DNA from: Deltaproteobacteria bacterium
GTDB lineage: Bacteria; Desulfobacterota; Deferrimicrobia; Deferrimicrobiales; Deferrimicrobiaceae
Assembly: GCA_021802685.1 (NCBI GenBank)
Contig: JAJZRM010000095.1
Location: forward strand, 1-8,824
Direction: 5' to 3'
Length of the DNA stretch: 8,824 bases
Every line of letters starts with the position of its first letter. The first letter of the stretch is position 1. The notes under the pieces are model-generated. The model worked only from the letters and a program-made list of their open reading frames with translations, did not search any database and was not told the DNA's origin. This document shows, in pieces, positions 1 through 5,077 of the stretch. Both the position numbers and the translations under genes were made by a program.

Positions 1-121
1 GTTCTGACCTGAACGAAATGACGATGGATTGGGAGAAAGGAAAACCGGGGAAAATCAGCAGGCGGGTGGGTCAGTTCTCATGAGCAGAGACGGGTCAATT
101 CCGGAGAGCGCTGAAGGGTCA
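1..121. mobile_element. End of an insertion sequence, IS21-like (partial, runs off the left edge)
   Basis: Three copies of GGGTCA followed by a purine (68, 92, 116) lie exactly 24 nt apart, the multiple-terminal-repeat design known from IS21-family ends. Read outward, the last copy ends in CA at 121, the usual terminal dinucleotide (TG...CA) of that family, and at this point the HNH-type gene on the minus strand stops matching its family. A plus-strand frame is open from position 3 to a TGA at 78-80 and may be the tail of a transposase, but 25 residues are too few to recognise. The family assignment is from pattern memory. The IS body and the other end are outside the window. Confidence 0.5.
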
Positions 122-125
122 GCCC
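68..125 (+). repeat. Three direct repeats GGGTCA(A/G) at a 24-nt period
   Basis: The copies are GGGTCAGTTC at 68-77, GGGTCAATTC at 92-101 and GGGTCAGCCC at 116-125; the first two match at 9 of 10 bases and the third keeps only GGGTCAG. The exact 24-nt spacing fits transposase binding sites at the end of an IS21-like element. The weaker agreement of the last copy after GGGTCAG fits an element boundary close to 121. Confidence 0.6.
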
Positions 126-470
126 CGGCGGACGCGGACCCATGTCGTAGAGGAACATCACAAAGGAGTCCTGCCATCTCTGACAACAGGTGATGCCCCG
201 GCCACCGTAATTCTTCCAACTGGCATTATTGGAGTTGGTTGTCCGCTGAATCATCGCGTTCCATATTTTGTAGATGGTGGTCCTCGACATCTCGTGGCTC
301 AGGCCGTTCGTGTTCCCCTTGTGTGCCGCGCCGATCTTCGCGCGAACTTCAGGGGTCCGTGTCGCCCCCAGGCCGTTCGTGTTCCCCTTCATCGCCGCGC
401 TCATATTCGCGCGGGATTCCGGGGTATGTTTCTTCCCCCTGTTGAGCGTGTGCCCCTTCTGGAATGGCAT
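78..470 (-). pseudogene. NUMOD3-containing HNH-type homing endonuclease/phage DNA-binding protein, interrupted by an IS
   Basis: Start chosen at ATG 470 (MPFQKGHTLNRGKK), with GAGG upstream overlapping the stop region of the preceding gene, 10 nt away. Residues about 14-57 hold two 23-residue NUMOD3-like units (HTPESRANMSAAMKGN and RTPEVRAKIGAAHKGN), helical DNA-binding modules of homing endonucleases. Residues 66-116 match a familiar phage HNH-associated pattern: IYKIWNAMIQR, KNYGGRGI, C-RW-SF--FL-DMGPRP. In that family the next residues are normally LTLDRIDNDGNY...NCRWA, carrying the catalytic part. Here the frame changes after about L117-L119 into unrelated sequence and stops at 78, exactly where the IS-like end begins. 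The catalytic C-terminus is therefore missing and the protein is probably inactive. The family call is reliable; loss by IS insertion is inferred. Confidence 0.72.
301..389 (-). repeat. Two identical 20-bp copies encoding the KGNTNGL part of the NUMOD3 units
   Basis: The plus-strand 20-mer beginning AGGCCGTTCG occurs at 301-320 and again at 370-389, 69 nt (23 codons) apart. Both copies encode KGNTNGL in the interrupted HNH-type gene. Identity at DNA level, while the flanking unit sequence has drifted, suggests recent unit duplication or gene conversion. Confidence 0.85.
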
Positions 471-480
471 CGGTTCTACC

Positions 481-648
481 TCACGCCGCCTTGCGTCGCT
501 TGACCTTCGGCGGTTTCGTATACATGTCGATTTGCCGACTGAGCCACTCGTAAAAGAAAATTCCGTCATCCATCAACTTGTGGAACAGAGCCTTCTTTCG
601 TTCCCGCGTGACATACGCATAAAGCGTCGTCTTGTCCCGGTTCCCCAT
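481..648 (-). CDS. Ribbon-helix-helix (Arc/ParG/CopG-like) small DNA-binding protein
   Basis: The protein has 55 residues. Start at ATG 648 is set by a strong AAGGAGG six bases upstream. A longer in-frame start at 732 has no ribosome site and would put the operator inside the coding region. The pattern fits RHH proteins: a short strand (TTLYAYV, residues 7-13), a helix (TRERKKALFHKLMDDG, 14-29), a turn, then a second helix (FFYEWLSRQIDMYT, 31-44), with a basic tail KPPKVKRRKAA. Such proteins bind palindromic operators as dimers and often repress their own promoter; a perfect 10-bp palindrome lies just upstream of this gene. It is followed after 10 nt by the HNH-type gene, so both were probably co-transcribed. 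The actual target is inferred. Confidence 0.78.
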   Translation of the reverse strand: MGNRDKTTLYAYVTRERKKALFHKLMDDGIFFYEWLSRQIDMYTKPPKVKRRKAA

Positions 649-661
649 CGCGCCCTCCTTT

Positions 662-691
662 ATTGTATTCGTGCAGCCGAATACAATTATA
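662..691 (-). promoter_or_regulatory. Operator/promoter of the ribbon-helix-helix gene
   Basis: A perfect inverted repeat, ATTGTATTCG (662-671) and CGAATACAAT (678-687), with a 6-nt spacer overlaps a minus-strand TATAAT (-10, 686-691) and ends about 14 nt upstream of the start codon at 648, just before the AAGGAGG. The -35 box is poor (TGGACT with a 19-nt spacer is the best seen). A palindrome over the -10 and transcription start is a classic repressor layout, and autoregulation by the RHH protein is the obvious inference. The site is AT-rich in an otherwise GC-rich window. Confidence 0.65.
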
Positions 692-892
692 TAATTATCG
701 CGGAGGAAGAAGTCCAGTCCGATGTTCTTCATTGGGGAGAGGGTGGGGAAGATGGCCCCCGGAGCCGCCCTATCTCCCCCTGTACGCCGCGATCCCGCCC
801 CGGAGAGCGCGATATCGGGCGACGATGCCGCCTACCCCCCTTTGACTACGAAATTCGCGCATCCTCGTGCGGGGATCGCCCCCCTGATCGGG
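692..892. other. Intergenic stretch, G-rich on the minus strand
   Basis: No supportable gene was found. Minus-strand G runs (complements of C runs at 756-760, 768-770, 776-780 and 794-801) could form a loose G-quadruplex with one long loop. No terminator with a T run is visible. The stretch separates the small-gene operon ending at 893 from the RHH promoter. Confidence 0.4.
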
Positions 893-988
893 CTACCAAC
901 GCCCCCACCTCGTGATCGCGCACCAGACCCGCCGGTATGCGGACCCGAGCCGGGCGGACAGCATCTCCCACGTCGCCCGGAGGCTCAT
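893..988 (-). CDS. Possible 31-residue Trp/Arg-rich peptide, translationally coupled
   Basis: ATG at 988 overlaps the TGA of the upstream gene by one base (TGATG). The reading frame encodes MSLRATWEMLSARLGSAYRR, then continues to a C-terminus rich in Trp and Arg (ITRWGRW), stopping at TAG 893-895. There are four Trp and six Arg in 31 residues. No family is recognised. The main support is the TGATG coupling seen elsewhere in this element; the composition and length allow it to be a chance frame. Confidence 0.35.
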   Translation of the reverse strand: MSLRATWEMLSARLGSAYRRVWCAITRWGRW

Positions 989-1281
989 CACGCCTCGGCT
1001 TCTTCCAGCAGTTCGTCATCATCGGCAACGGACGGACGATGACGCATCGGCGCACAATGCCGGACCGTCCTACGGACCGCAGCGGGGGAAAGGTCGAGCA
1101 TTTCGCAAATCTTCAGGAAAGAAAAAAGTCCGTCGGAACTTTCAGAAGAAATCCATACAGCCGCCGATGCCGAGTAGCCGTTCCCTTCCTTCACATCGGC
1201 CAGCGCACGGAGAAGGGTCGCCGCGAGCACGCCCCGGCATCCCGACATGACATGAACCTCTTGATCGGTTCGCCGATTCAT
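988..1281 (-). CDS. Small phage protein with a C-terminal helix-turn-helix-like motif, function unknown
   Basis: The 97-residue frame begins at ATG 1281, overlapping the upstream stop as ATGA. An alternative start is M12 (ATG 1248), preceded by AAGAGG at good spacing, and gives 86 residues. Residues 18-31 (VLAATLLRALADVK) form a helix, and residues 54-72 (FSFLKICEMLDLSPAAVRRT) resemble the last part of a small phage protein family with the pattern F-F--ICE-LGLDP--VRR, often encoded in early or regulatory phage operons. DNA binding is inferred from this motif only. The tail is acidic (DDDELLEEAEA). The gene is coupled upstream to the 115-residue gene and downstream to a tiny frame. Confidence 0.68.
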   Translation of the reverse strand: MNRRTDQEVHVMSGCRGVLAATLLRALADVKEGNGYSASAAVWISSESSDGLFSFLKICEMLDLSPAAVRRTVRHCAPMRHRPSVADDDELLEEAEA

Positions 1282-1625
1282 CGGGGAAAGAATCTGTCGG
1301 GGGGGATGAATCCGACCTCTTGAAGTCCGCGCCGAAATTCTCTGGTCGTCTTTCGCAGGAGGGACCGCTGCCGCGTCGAAAATGCCTCACGCGGTTCTCC
1401 GTTCACGAATCGCCGAATCATCAATTTCAATCCGACGCCGTTCCTGCATACGCGATGAGATGACCTCTCTGCAATCATGAGAACGTCAATCGCAGTCTCC
1501 CAGGAATCGCCTCTCATGCGCGGATCATCTGGCGAGTGATAATCGAATCCTGCGCTGTGAATGCGGCCCTTCGATTCCCGTATGCGTGCGGACCATGCGA
1601 GCCACCCCCTGGGCGAAGAAGGCAT
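1278..1625 (-). CDS. Hypothetical phage protein, 115 residues
   Basis: Start at ATG 1625 is supported by GGAGG five bases upstream (GGAGGCAGGATG). The protein is rich in Arg and basic overall. Residues 37-75 (MRGDSWETAIDVLMIAERSS onward) look like a helical core, and the C-terminal part (STRQRSLLRKTTREFRRGLQ, about 83-102) like a basic amphipathic helix that could bind nucleic acid. I do not recognise a family; a phage late-control or antiterminator-like protein is possible from size, position and charge but unproven. It heads the small operon 1625-893 and ends in an ATGA overlap with the next gene. Confidence 0.6.
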   Translation of the reverse strand: MPSSPRGWLAWSARIRESKGRIHSAGFDYHSPDDPRMRGDSWETAIDVLMIAERSSHRVCRNGVGLKLMIRRFVNGEPREAFSTRQRSLLRKTTREFRRGLQEVGFIPPDRFFPR

Positions 1626-1925
1626 CCTGCCTCCGGTCGAACGTGATTACTTCAACGGCTTACGACGATGCCCGGTGCTCAATTCGGGGTACTCCCTTGC
1701 GCAAAACCCGGTATGAACCCCGTGCGAGCCGGGTCATTTGCGCAGACCGGGGAGCATTTTCGTAGATTCGGGAGAGGGGACCGGCGAACCGGCCCCCCAT
1801 CCCTGCGGCGTACCCTCTTTCCAGTTTCTTCCACCTTGCGGTGGCCCCGGCCAACGAGAGGGCTTTCGAGTCACAAACTCGCGGTCGGCCACACGACCGG
1901 GGAGGCGCCGGGAATGATGCCGGTA

Positions 1926-1951
1926 CAAAAAACTCCGCCCGGAAGGGGCGG
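1926..1951 (-). terminator. Rho-independent terminator downstream of the capsid gene
   Basis: On the minus strand, CCGCCC, a 5-nt loop and GGGCGG (1951-1935) are followed by AGTTTTTTGT (1934-1926), a good T run. It lies about 85 nt after the capsid stop and should end the morphogenesis transcript. Confidence 0.85.
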
Positions 1952-1980
1952 TATGTAAAGCGGGCAGAGCCGCGATACAC

Positions 1981-2014
1981 CAGAAGAAATGGGAGCGGCC
2001 TTGCGACCGCCCCC
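1981..2014 (-). terminator. GNRA-capped hairpin immediately after the capsid stop, possible weak terminator
   Basis: The minus-strand stem GGGGGCGGTC / GGCCGCTCCC (10 bp with two G-U pairs) is capped by GCAA and followed by ATTTCTTCTG, a poor T tract. It may terminate weakly or protect the 3' end of the capsid mRNA; the stronger terminator follows 40 nt later. Confidence 0.6.
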
Positions 2015-2035
2015 CATCTGTGAAGCGTTCGGACA

Positions 2036-3340
2036 CTACGCCCTCGTCGCCAACGCGACGAAATGGCTGAGCGAGTCGCTCCCCTTGAACGGCGTGACCG
2101 GCGACGCCAGGAACGGCTGGCCGTCCACCCGGTAGACGAACCGGAAGCAGGTCTCGTCGTAGATGTATCTCACGTGGATCGAGGAAGCCGCTTGGATTCC
2201 GCCCTTCTCCGCAAGGACGTAACCGTTGGTCAGGTCGGCGAGGACTATGTCGCCGACCGTCCCGATGCTCGCCGCCTGTTCGATGGCGACCACGGGAATC
2301 CCCAACAGCGTGTTGAACGGTTGACCGGCGATCCCGCCCGCAGGCAAGAAGATCGGAGCGCCGCCCGTGCCGACCGTGATCCCCATCGTGTACAACTGCG
2401 GCAAGGTGTCCTTGTTGATGAACCATGCAGCGGTCGCTTCGGACCCCGGCAACAGCCGAGCGTACATTTTGAGGATGTTCTCCACGACGATTGTCTTCGC
2501 GAGTTGCCCGGTCTCCTTCGCGACGGTGACGAGCGATCCGGAATTTAGGATCCCGAGGGGCATCCCGGCACCCGTTCCGTTGAAAATCGCGTCGTCAATT
2601 CGGAGACCAAACTCGGAGGTGAATCCGTCCTTAATGACGGATTCGAGTACCGACGCATCCTGCAACGATTCGTCGGTCGCGTAGCAAAGCCCGATCAGTT
2701 TCTTCAGTTCCAGCGTCATCTGTCGGAACTTCGGCTGACTGCCGACCTTCAGGCCAGCCTCGCCGAGCCAGTAGGCGAGTATCCCGCCGTACCGCGTAGA
2801 GGCACGGGAGGTCTCGTCGATCCCGTTGATCTTGACGCTGTTGGAATTGCCGCTGATCTGAATCCTGCGACACCTCGGCGCGAGGATCCCGGTCTTGTAA
2901 ACCGCCAGCAGCAACTCGTTGTTGAAGTCCGACTGAACCAAAAACCCGGAGTCGCTGCCGACTCCCTCGCTCAAGCCGGTGGCCGCAGCCTGAACATCGA
3001 GCAGCCTCTTGTCGACGACGCCGCTCGGAAGTCCGGCCTGAACGACCGAGGTCAGTTGTGCGCCGAGGTTGGGGAAGGGACCACCGCCACCTGCGTATCC
3101 GGACCACGCGTTCGGCCCGTCGCCGAACCTCGCGGGCGGCAGGTCGGAAGCCGCCATCTCCATCTCAATGCTCCTGTTTACACGACCGAGCTCACCTTCG
3201 ATCGCGTCGAACCTCTTCTTCTCATCCGGGGTGTTGTCCCGGTGCGCCCCTTCGGCTTTTTCCAGCAACGCCCGCCCCTCGGTCACGAGCGCGTCTTTCC
3301 GCTTCCTCAACGCAGCGAGGTTATCGCTTATTTTCGACAT
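2036..3340 (-). CDS. HK97-fold phage major capsid protein
   Basis: The protein has 434 residues, usual for the gp5 family with its own delta (scaffold) domain. Residues 1-63 are a charged, helical, coiled-coil-like delta region. Residues about 75-108 form a Gly/Pro-rich linker. The capsid fold spans about 110-430, with the familiar landmarks GSDSGFLVQSDF (128-139), FRQMTLELKKLIGLCYATDE (205-224), DDAIFNGTGAGMPLGIL (249-265) and a C-terminal YDETCFRFVYRVDGQP. Subunits assemble the icosahedral shell. ATG 3340 is preceded by AGAGGA at 9 nt. In phages of this class the gene normally follows portal and protease genes; neither is here, so how the delta domain is removed and how a portal vertex is provided are open. 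A 150-nt structured leader precedes it, and hairpin terminators follow. Confidence 0.93.
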   Translation of the reverse strand: MSKISDNLAALRKRKDALVTEGRALLEKAEGAHRDNTPDEKKRFDAIEGELGRVNRSIEMEMAASDLPPARFGDGPNAWSGYAGGGGPFPNLGAQLTSVVQAGLPSGVVDKRLLDVQAAATGLSEGVGSDSGFLVQSDFNNELLLAVYKTGILAPRCRRIQISGNSNSVKINGIDETSRASTRYGGILAYWLGEAGLKVGSQPKFRQMTLELKKLIGLCYATDESLQDASVLESVIKDGFTSEFGLRIDDAIFNGTGAGMPLGILNSGSLVTVAKETGQLAKTIVVENILKMYARLLPGSEATAAWFINKDTLPQLYTMGITVGTGGAPIFLPAGGIAGQPFNTLLGIPVVAIEQAASIGTVGDIVLADLTNGYVLAEKGGIQAASSIHVRYIYDETCFRFVYRVDGQPFLASPVTPFKGSDSLSHFVALATRA

Positions 3341-3388
3341 GACGATTTTTCCTCTTCACTTGGTGACTTGTCATGTTGCCTCCGCCGC

Positions 3389-3480
3389 CCACGGAACCCT
3401 CCGTGGTCAGGTCGCGACGCCGTTGGACGCCATCACTCAAGATGGGCCGCACCGCGACGCTCTCACTCAAGAGAGGCCGC
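3389..3480 (-). promoter_or_regulatory. Structured leader of the capsid gene: three stem-loops, two of them covarying copies
   Basis: The 150 nt between the upstream stop (3491) and the capsid start (3340) carry two 25-bp direct repeats (3426-3450 and 3456-3480, 30-nt period). Each folds on the minus strand as a 5-bp stem with loop TTGAGT: CTCTC/GAGAG in one copy, CCATC/GATGG in the other. The four base differences between copies fall in two stem pairs and all keep pairing; everything else is identical. The upstream copy extends to about 10 bp with one bulge. A third perfect hairpin (CCACGGA, loop GGGT, TCCGTGG) is at 3389-3406. No promoter is evident. A protein-binding RNA element controlling capsid translation, or a packaging signal, is inferred. 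Confidence 0.65.
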
Positions 3481-3490
3481 CCCGCCGCGT

Positions 3491-3754
3491 TCAATGCGAT
3501 TCACCCGAAGGTGTGTCTTCGATTCGGAAAAGAACCTGCGCCGGGATAGTCCTGTCCGCCGCATGAAGCGCCCCGATGACAATGAGGGGCGAAGGAATTA
3601 CGATCAGCCGAACGTGTCCCGCGCCGGATGCGAGGGCTTGCGCCAAGAGTGCGCGTTTCTCATCGTTCAATTCGTTCAACGCGTCGGCGGTCAACTCCCC
3701 GAGCGCCTTGGCGAAGTTTTCCAGCAGGGCTGCGCGATCATTTTTCTGCGTCAT
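3491..3754 (-). CDS. Hypothetical protein, 87 residues, in the terS-capsid interval
   Basis: Start at ATG 3754 (MTQKNDRAALLENFAKALGE) has AAGGAGA about 8 nt upstream; longer in-frame starts would overlap the previous gene heavily. Residues 5-44 are predicted as amphipathic helices rich in Leu, Ala, Asp and Glu, possibly a coiled coil. Residues 47-79 (HVRLIVIPSPLIVIGALHAA onward) look like beta strands with hydrophobic patches. No family is recognised. It overlaps the end of the 60-residue gene by 17 nt in another frame and is the last gene before the capsid leader. In related phages this slot often holds protease or scaffold genes, but no Ser/His catalytic motif is visible and the protein is too short for a protease. 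Confidence 0.62.
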   Translation of the reverse strand: MTQKNDRAALLENFAKALGELTADALNELNDEKRALLAQALASGAGHVRLIVIPSPLIVIGALHAADRTIPAQVLFRIEDTPSGESH

Positions 3755-3920
3755 CTGGCGTCTCCTTGTCGTGATGGTGGACGAGGCGCGGCTGAACATC
3801 GAGCGGAACGACGAGGGGCCGCGACCGGCGCACGGGGACGCCGAAGATTCGCGGGACCGGCCAGCAGCCGAAAATAATTGCGCGGAGCCGGAGCGCATCG
3901 GTCGGGAGGATCTGAATCAT
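3738..3920 (-). CDS. Small basic hypothetical protein, 60 residues
   Basis: ATG 3920 overlaps the TGA of the upstream gene (ATGA), and there is no clear ribosome site of its own, so translation is probably coupled. The protein starts MIQILPTDALRLRAIIFGCW, continues with a Pro/Arg/Val-rich middle (PRIFGVPVRRSRPLVVPLD) and a His-rich stretch (VHHHDKE), and ends acidic. No family is recognised. The 17-nt overlap with the next gene and the tight spacing favour a real gene, but composition alone would not. Confidence 0.5.
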   Translation of the reverse strand: MIQILPTDALRLRAIIFGCWPVPRIFGVPVRRSRPLVVPLDVQPRLVHHHDKETPDDAEK

Positions 3921-4423
3921 TTGATGACCATCGGTTCAAAGGCATCCAGCGGGACGCGCTTCTCCTCGCCTTTGACGAATAACCCGAGCCGCCGGAGGTA
4001 CGCGGCCTCGCTCTCGTAACGCGGAGGGTCTGAGGGATCGTAAAGTTTGTACTCGCGGCCCCCCGGATTCACCTTGCGGAAAATGTTCGCGTCCCTCGCC
4101 GTCACGAAACGGGTGGGAAGACCGAACCGAAGATTCGCGGGATGATCGTTGCCCGGAAATACTTCGCCCTTCCCTCCGACGCGCCGCCTCGGTTCGCTCA
4201 GGTCGAACTTCCACGAGGCGAAAGGTCGGCGGCCCGGATTCGCCTTGATGAAATCTCGGAGAAGATCCTCGCGCGATTCCTCCCACAACGGACGGTCGCC
4301 GCCGTTGCACCGGAGGTCGATAAAAACATCTGCGTCGCCGGAACCGTCGCCGGTGAGCAGATATCTTTTCGCCGCCTCGGAGATGGTCACATTCAATCTT
4401 CCTTCCCGCCTCTGCCTCGCCAT
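3917..4423 (-). CDS. Phage-associated protein of unknown function downstream of terS, 168 residues
   Basis: Start at ATG 4423 (MARQRREGRLNV) is fixed by GAGGAGG six bases upstream; a TTG further upstream is unlikely. Residues 46-80 carry LWEESREDLLRDFIKANPGR, RPFASWKFD and SEPRRR. Residues 124-147 carry EYKLYDPSDPPRYESEAAYL and RRLGL. The combination P-G-RP--W--D-PEPR followed by ESEAAYLRRLGL is one I associate with unannotated proteins in prophages near terminase genes. No biochemical role is known to me. The repeated links to terS and its position suggest a role in packaging or head formation, which is only inference. It lies 14 nt after terS and is coupled (ATGA) to the 60-residue gene. 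Confidence 0.72.
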   Translation of the reverse strand: MARQRREGRLNVTISEAAKRYLLTGDGSGDADVFIDLRCNGGDRPLWEESREDLLRDFIKANPGRRPFASWKFDLSEPRRRVGGKGEVFPGNDHPANLRFGLPTRFVTARDANIFRKVNPGGREYKLYDPSDPPRYESEAAYLRRLGLFVKGEEKRVPLDAFEPMVIK

Positions 4424-4437
4424 CGTGTCCTCCTCTT

Positions 4438-4785
4438 TCAATAAACGCCGGATCCCGGTCGCCCGGGTCGCGGCGGCGGGGGTGCGTCAGTAGACTTGTC
4501 GCAACCGATTTGTCGCAGCGCCGACCTAAACGCCGCCTCCGCGTCGCGGATGACGGCGCACAGCGGATGCAGTTTCGCCACGTTCCACCGATCCTTCACG
4601 CTCATGCCCTCCTCTGCGAGGACCTTCCGCGCAACTTGAGATCGGTCGAACGATTCGAGGCCGACCTGAAGAATCTTGATGCTGCCCGCGTCGTCAATCC
4701 TCCACTCGGAAAGCAACGCCTTCCACAGCCGCCGCGCTTCCGGGGAAAGGTGCGCCGGTGCGCGTGGAACCTTGTTCTTCTTCAT
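4438..4785 (-). CDS. terS: Phage terminase small subunit, P27 family
   Basis: The protein has 115 residues from ATG 4785 (MKKNKVPRAPAHLSPEARRL), with a G-rich GGGGGGCGG upstream. ATG 4800 in the same frame would add five residues. It shows the P27 pattern throughout: APAHLSPEARRLWKALLSEW (10-28), a helical core L--GLESFDRSQVARKVLAEEG (40-60), MSVKDRWNVAKLHPLCAVIRD (61-81), then AFRSALRQIGC (85-95) and a Pro-rich tail ending PPRPGRPGSG. TerS oligomers recognise the phage packaging site and hand DNA to the large ATPase/nuclease subunit. That large subunit is normally the next gene, but here an unknown gene follows and no TerL is present in the window. The orphan state is known from satellites that redirect a helper's packaging motor. 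Confidence 0.88.
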   Translation of the reverse strand: MKKNKVPRAPAHLSPEARRLWKALLSEWRIDDAGSIKILQVGLESFDRSQVARKVLAEEGMSVKDRWNVAKLHPLCAVIRDAEAAFRSALRQIGCDKSTDAPPPPRPGRPGSGVY

Positions 4786-5077
4786 CGTTCCGCCCCCCAT
4801 CCGCCCGCATGCAAGGCCGAAGCGTGCCCGTAAACGGGGCGATTCGGAGCGCCGCGAGGCCGAGCACTGAGGCAACGTAAAGGAGAAATGCTCAATAGAT
4901 ACAATAGGTTGGGGGGAGGGGAAAAAGGCTGGGAGCCTGCCCTCAAAACCGGTTGGGTACCACCGTGAAGACAATCTAATGCTGCGCCTTCGAAAAAGTT
5001 GGAGGGAAAACGGCCCGAACATGACGCCTCGCGGGGGTCGGCGGGGGAGCAGATCGCATGCAGGAGAAGGCCGAGGA
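4786..5077. other. Intergenic stretch between early and morphogenesis genes
   Basis: Two overlapping minus-strand frames are open here. One begins at ATG 5081 coupled to the upstream stop as ATGA and runs to 4782 (99 residues, starting MILGLLLHAICSPADPREAS); the other runs in frame into terS. Neither has convincing composition beyond its first 20 codons. The stretch also holds a short terminator-like hairpin (4926-4938), a polypyrimidine tract on the minus strand, and AT-rich CAATAG repeats at 4893-4898 and 4902-4907 that could lie in a promoter for terS, though no good -35/-10 pair is seen. Confidence 0.4.
4922..4938 (-). terminator. Short terminator-like hairpin after the replication operon
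   Basis: The minus strand reads AGGCT, loop CCC, AGCCT with a run of five T's that begins at the last stem base. The stem is only 5 bp with a 3-nt loop, so efficiency would be modest. Its place between the Cys-rich gene and terS fits a boundary between early and late transcription. Confidence 0.4.

Larger units (their letters stand above)
1626..2035 (-). other. Non-coding, hairpin-rich stretch after the capsid gene
   Basis: These 410 bases hold no convincing gene but at least seven inverted repeats, listed by plus coordinates. 1991-2014: 10 bp, GCAA tetraloop on the minus strand. 1935-1951: 6 bp terminator. 1882-1899: 6 bp. 1867-1881: 5 bp, directly abutting the previous one. 1831-1844: 5 bp, again with a GCAA loop. 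1770-1803: 9 bp with TTCG loop, extended by further pairs beyond one mismatch. 1698-1744: arms TGCGCAAAACCCGG and its complement, 14 bp with a 2-nt bulge and 17-nt loop. The first two close the capsid transcript. The others could be a structured RNA, a DNA packaging site or a regulatory leader for the 1625 gene; the sequence does not decide. Confidence 0.55.

Noticed and set aside
756..801. G-quadruplex on the minus strand
   Set aside because: One loop of about 13 nt and irregular runs make it weak. It is noted in the intergenic entry but not called as a feature.
274..915. 213-residue plus-strand open frame
   Set aside because: Antisense shadow of the HNH-type and RHH genes; it also crosses the palindromic operator and has no homology-like pattern.
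846..1055. 69-residue minus-strand frame
   Set aside because: Mostly overlaps the end of the 97-residue gene in another frame and has no ribosome site; the TGATG-coupled 31-residue frame is the better candidate.
1660..1980. 106-residue minus-strand frame starting with GTG, directly after the capsid gene
   Set aside because: No ribosome site. The frame runs straight through the rho-independent terminator and several hairpins, and composition is like random GC-rich sequence.
1734..2426. 230-residue minus-strand frame overlapping the capsid C-terminus
   Set aside because: Out-of-frame shadow of the capsid gene with Arg/Gly/His-rich composition typical of the wrong frame in GC-rich DNA.
3426..3480. 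CRISPR-like short palindromic repeats in the capsid leader
   Set aside because: Only two copies, 30-nt period with a 5-nt gap instead of a spacer, and no cas genes; better explained as stem-loops.
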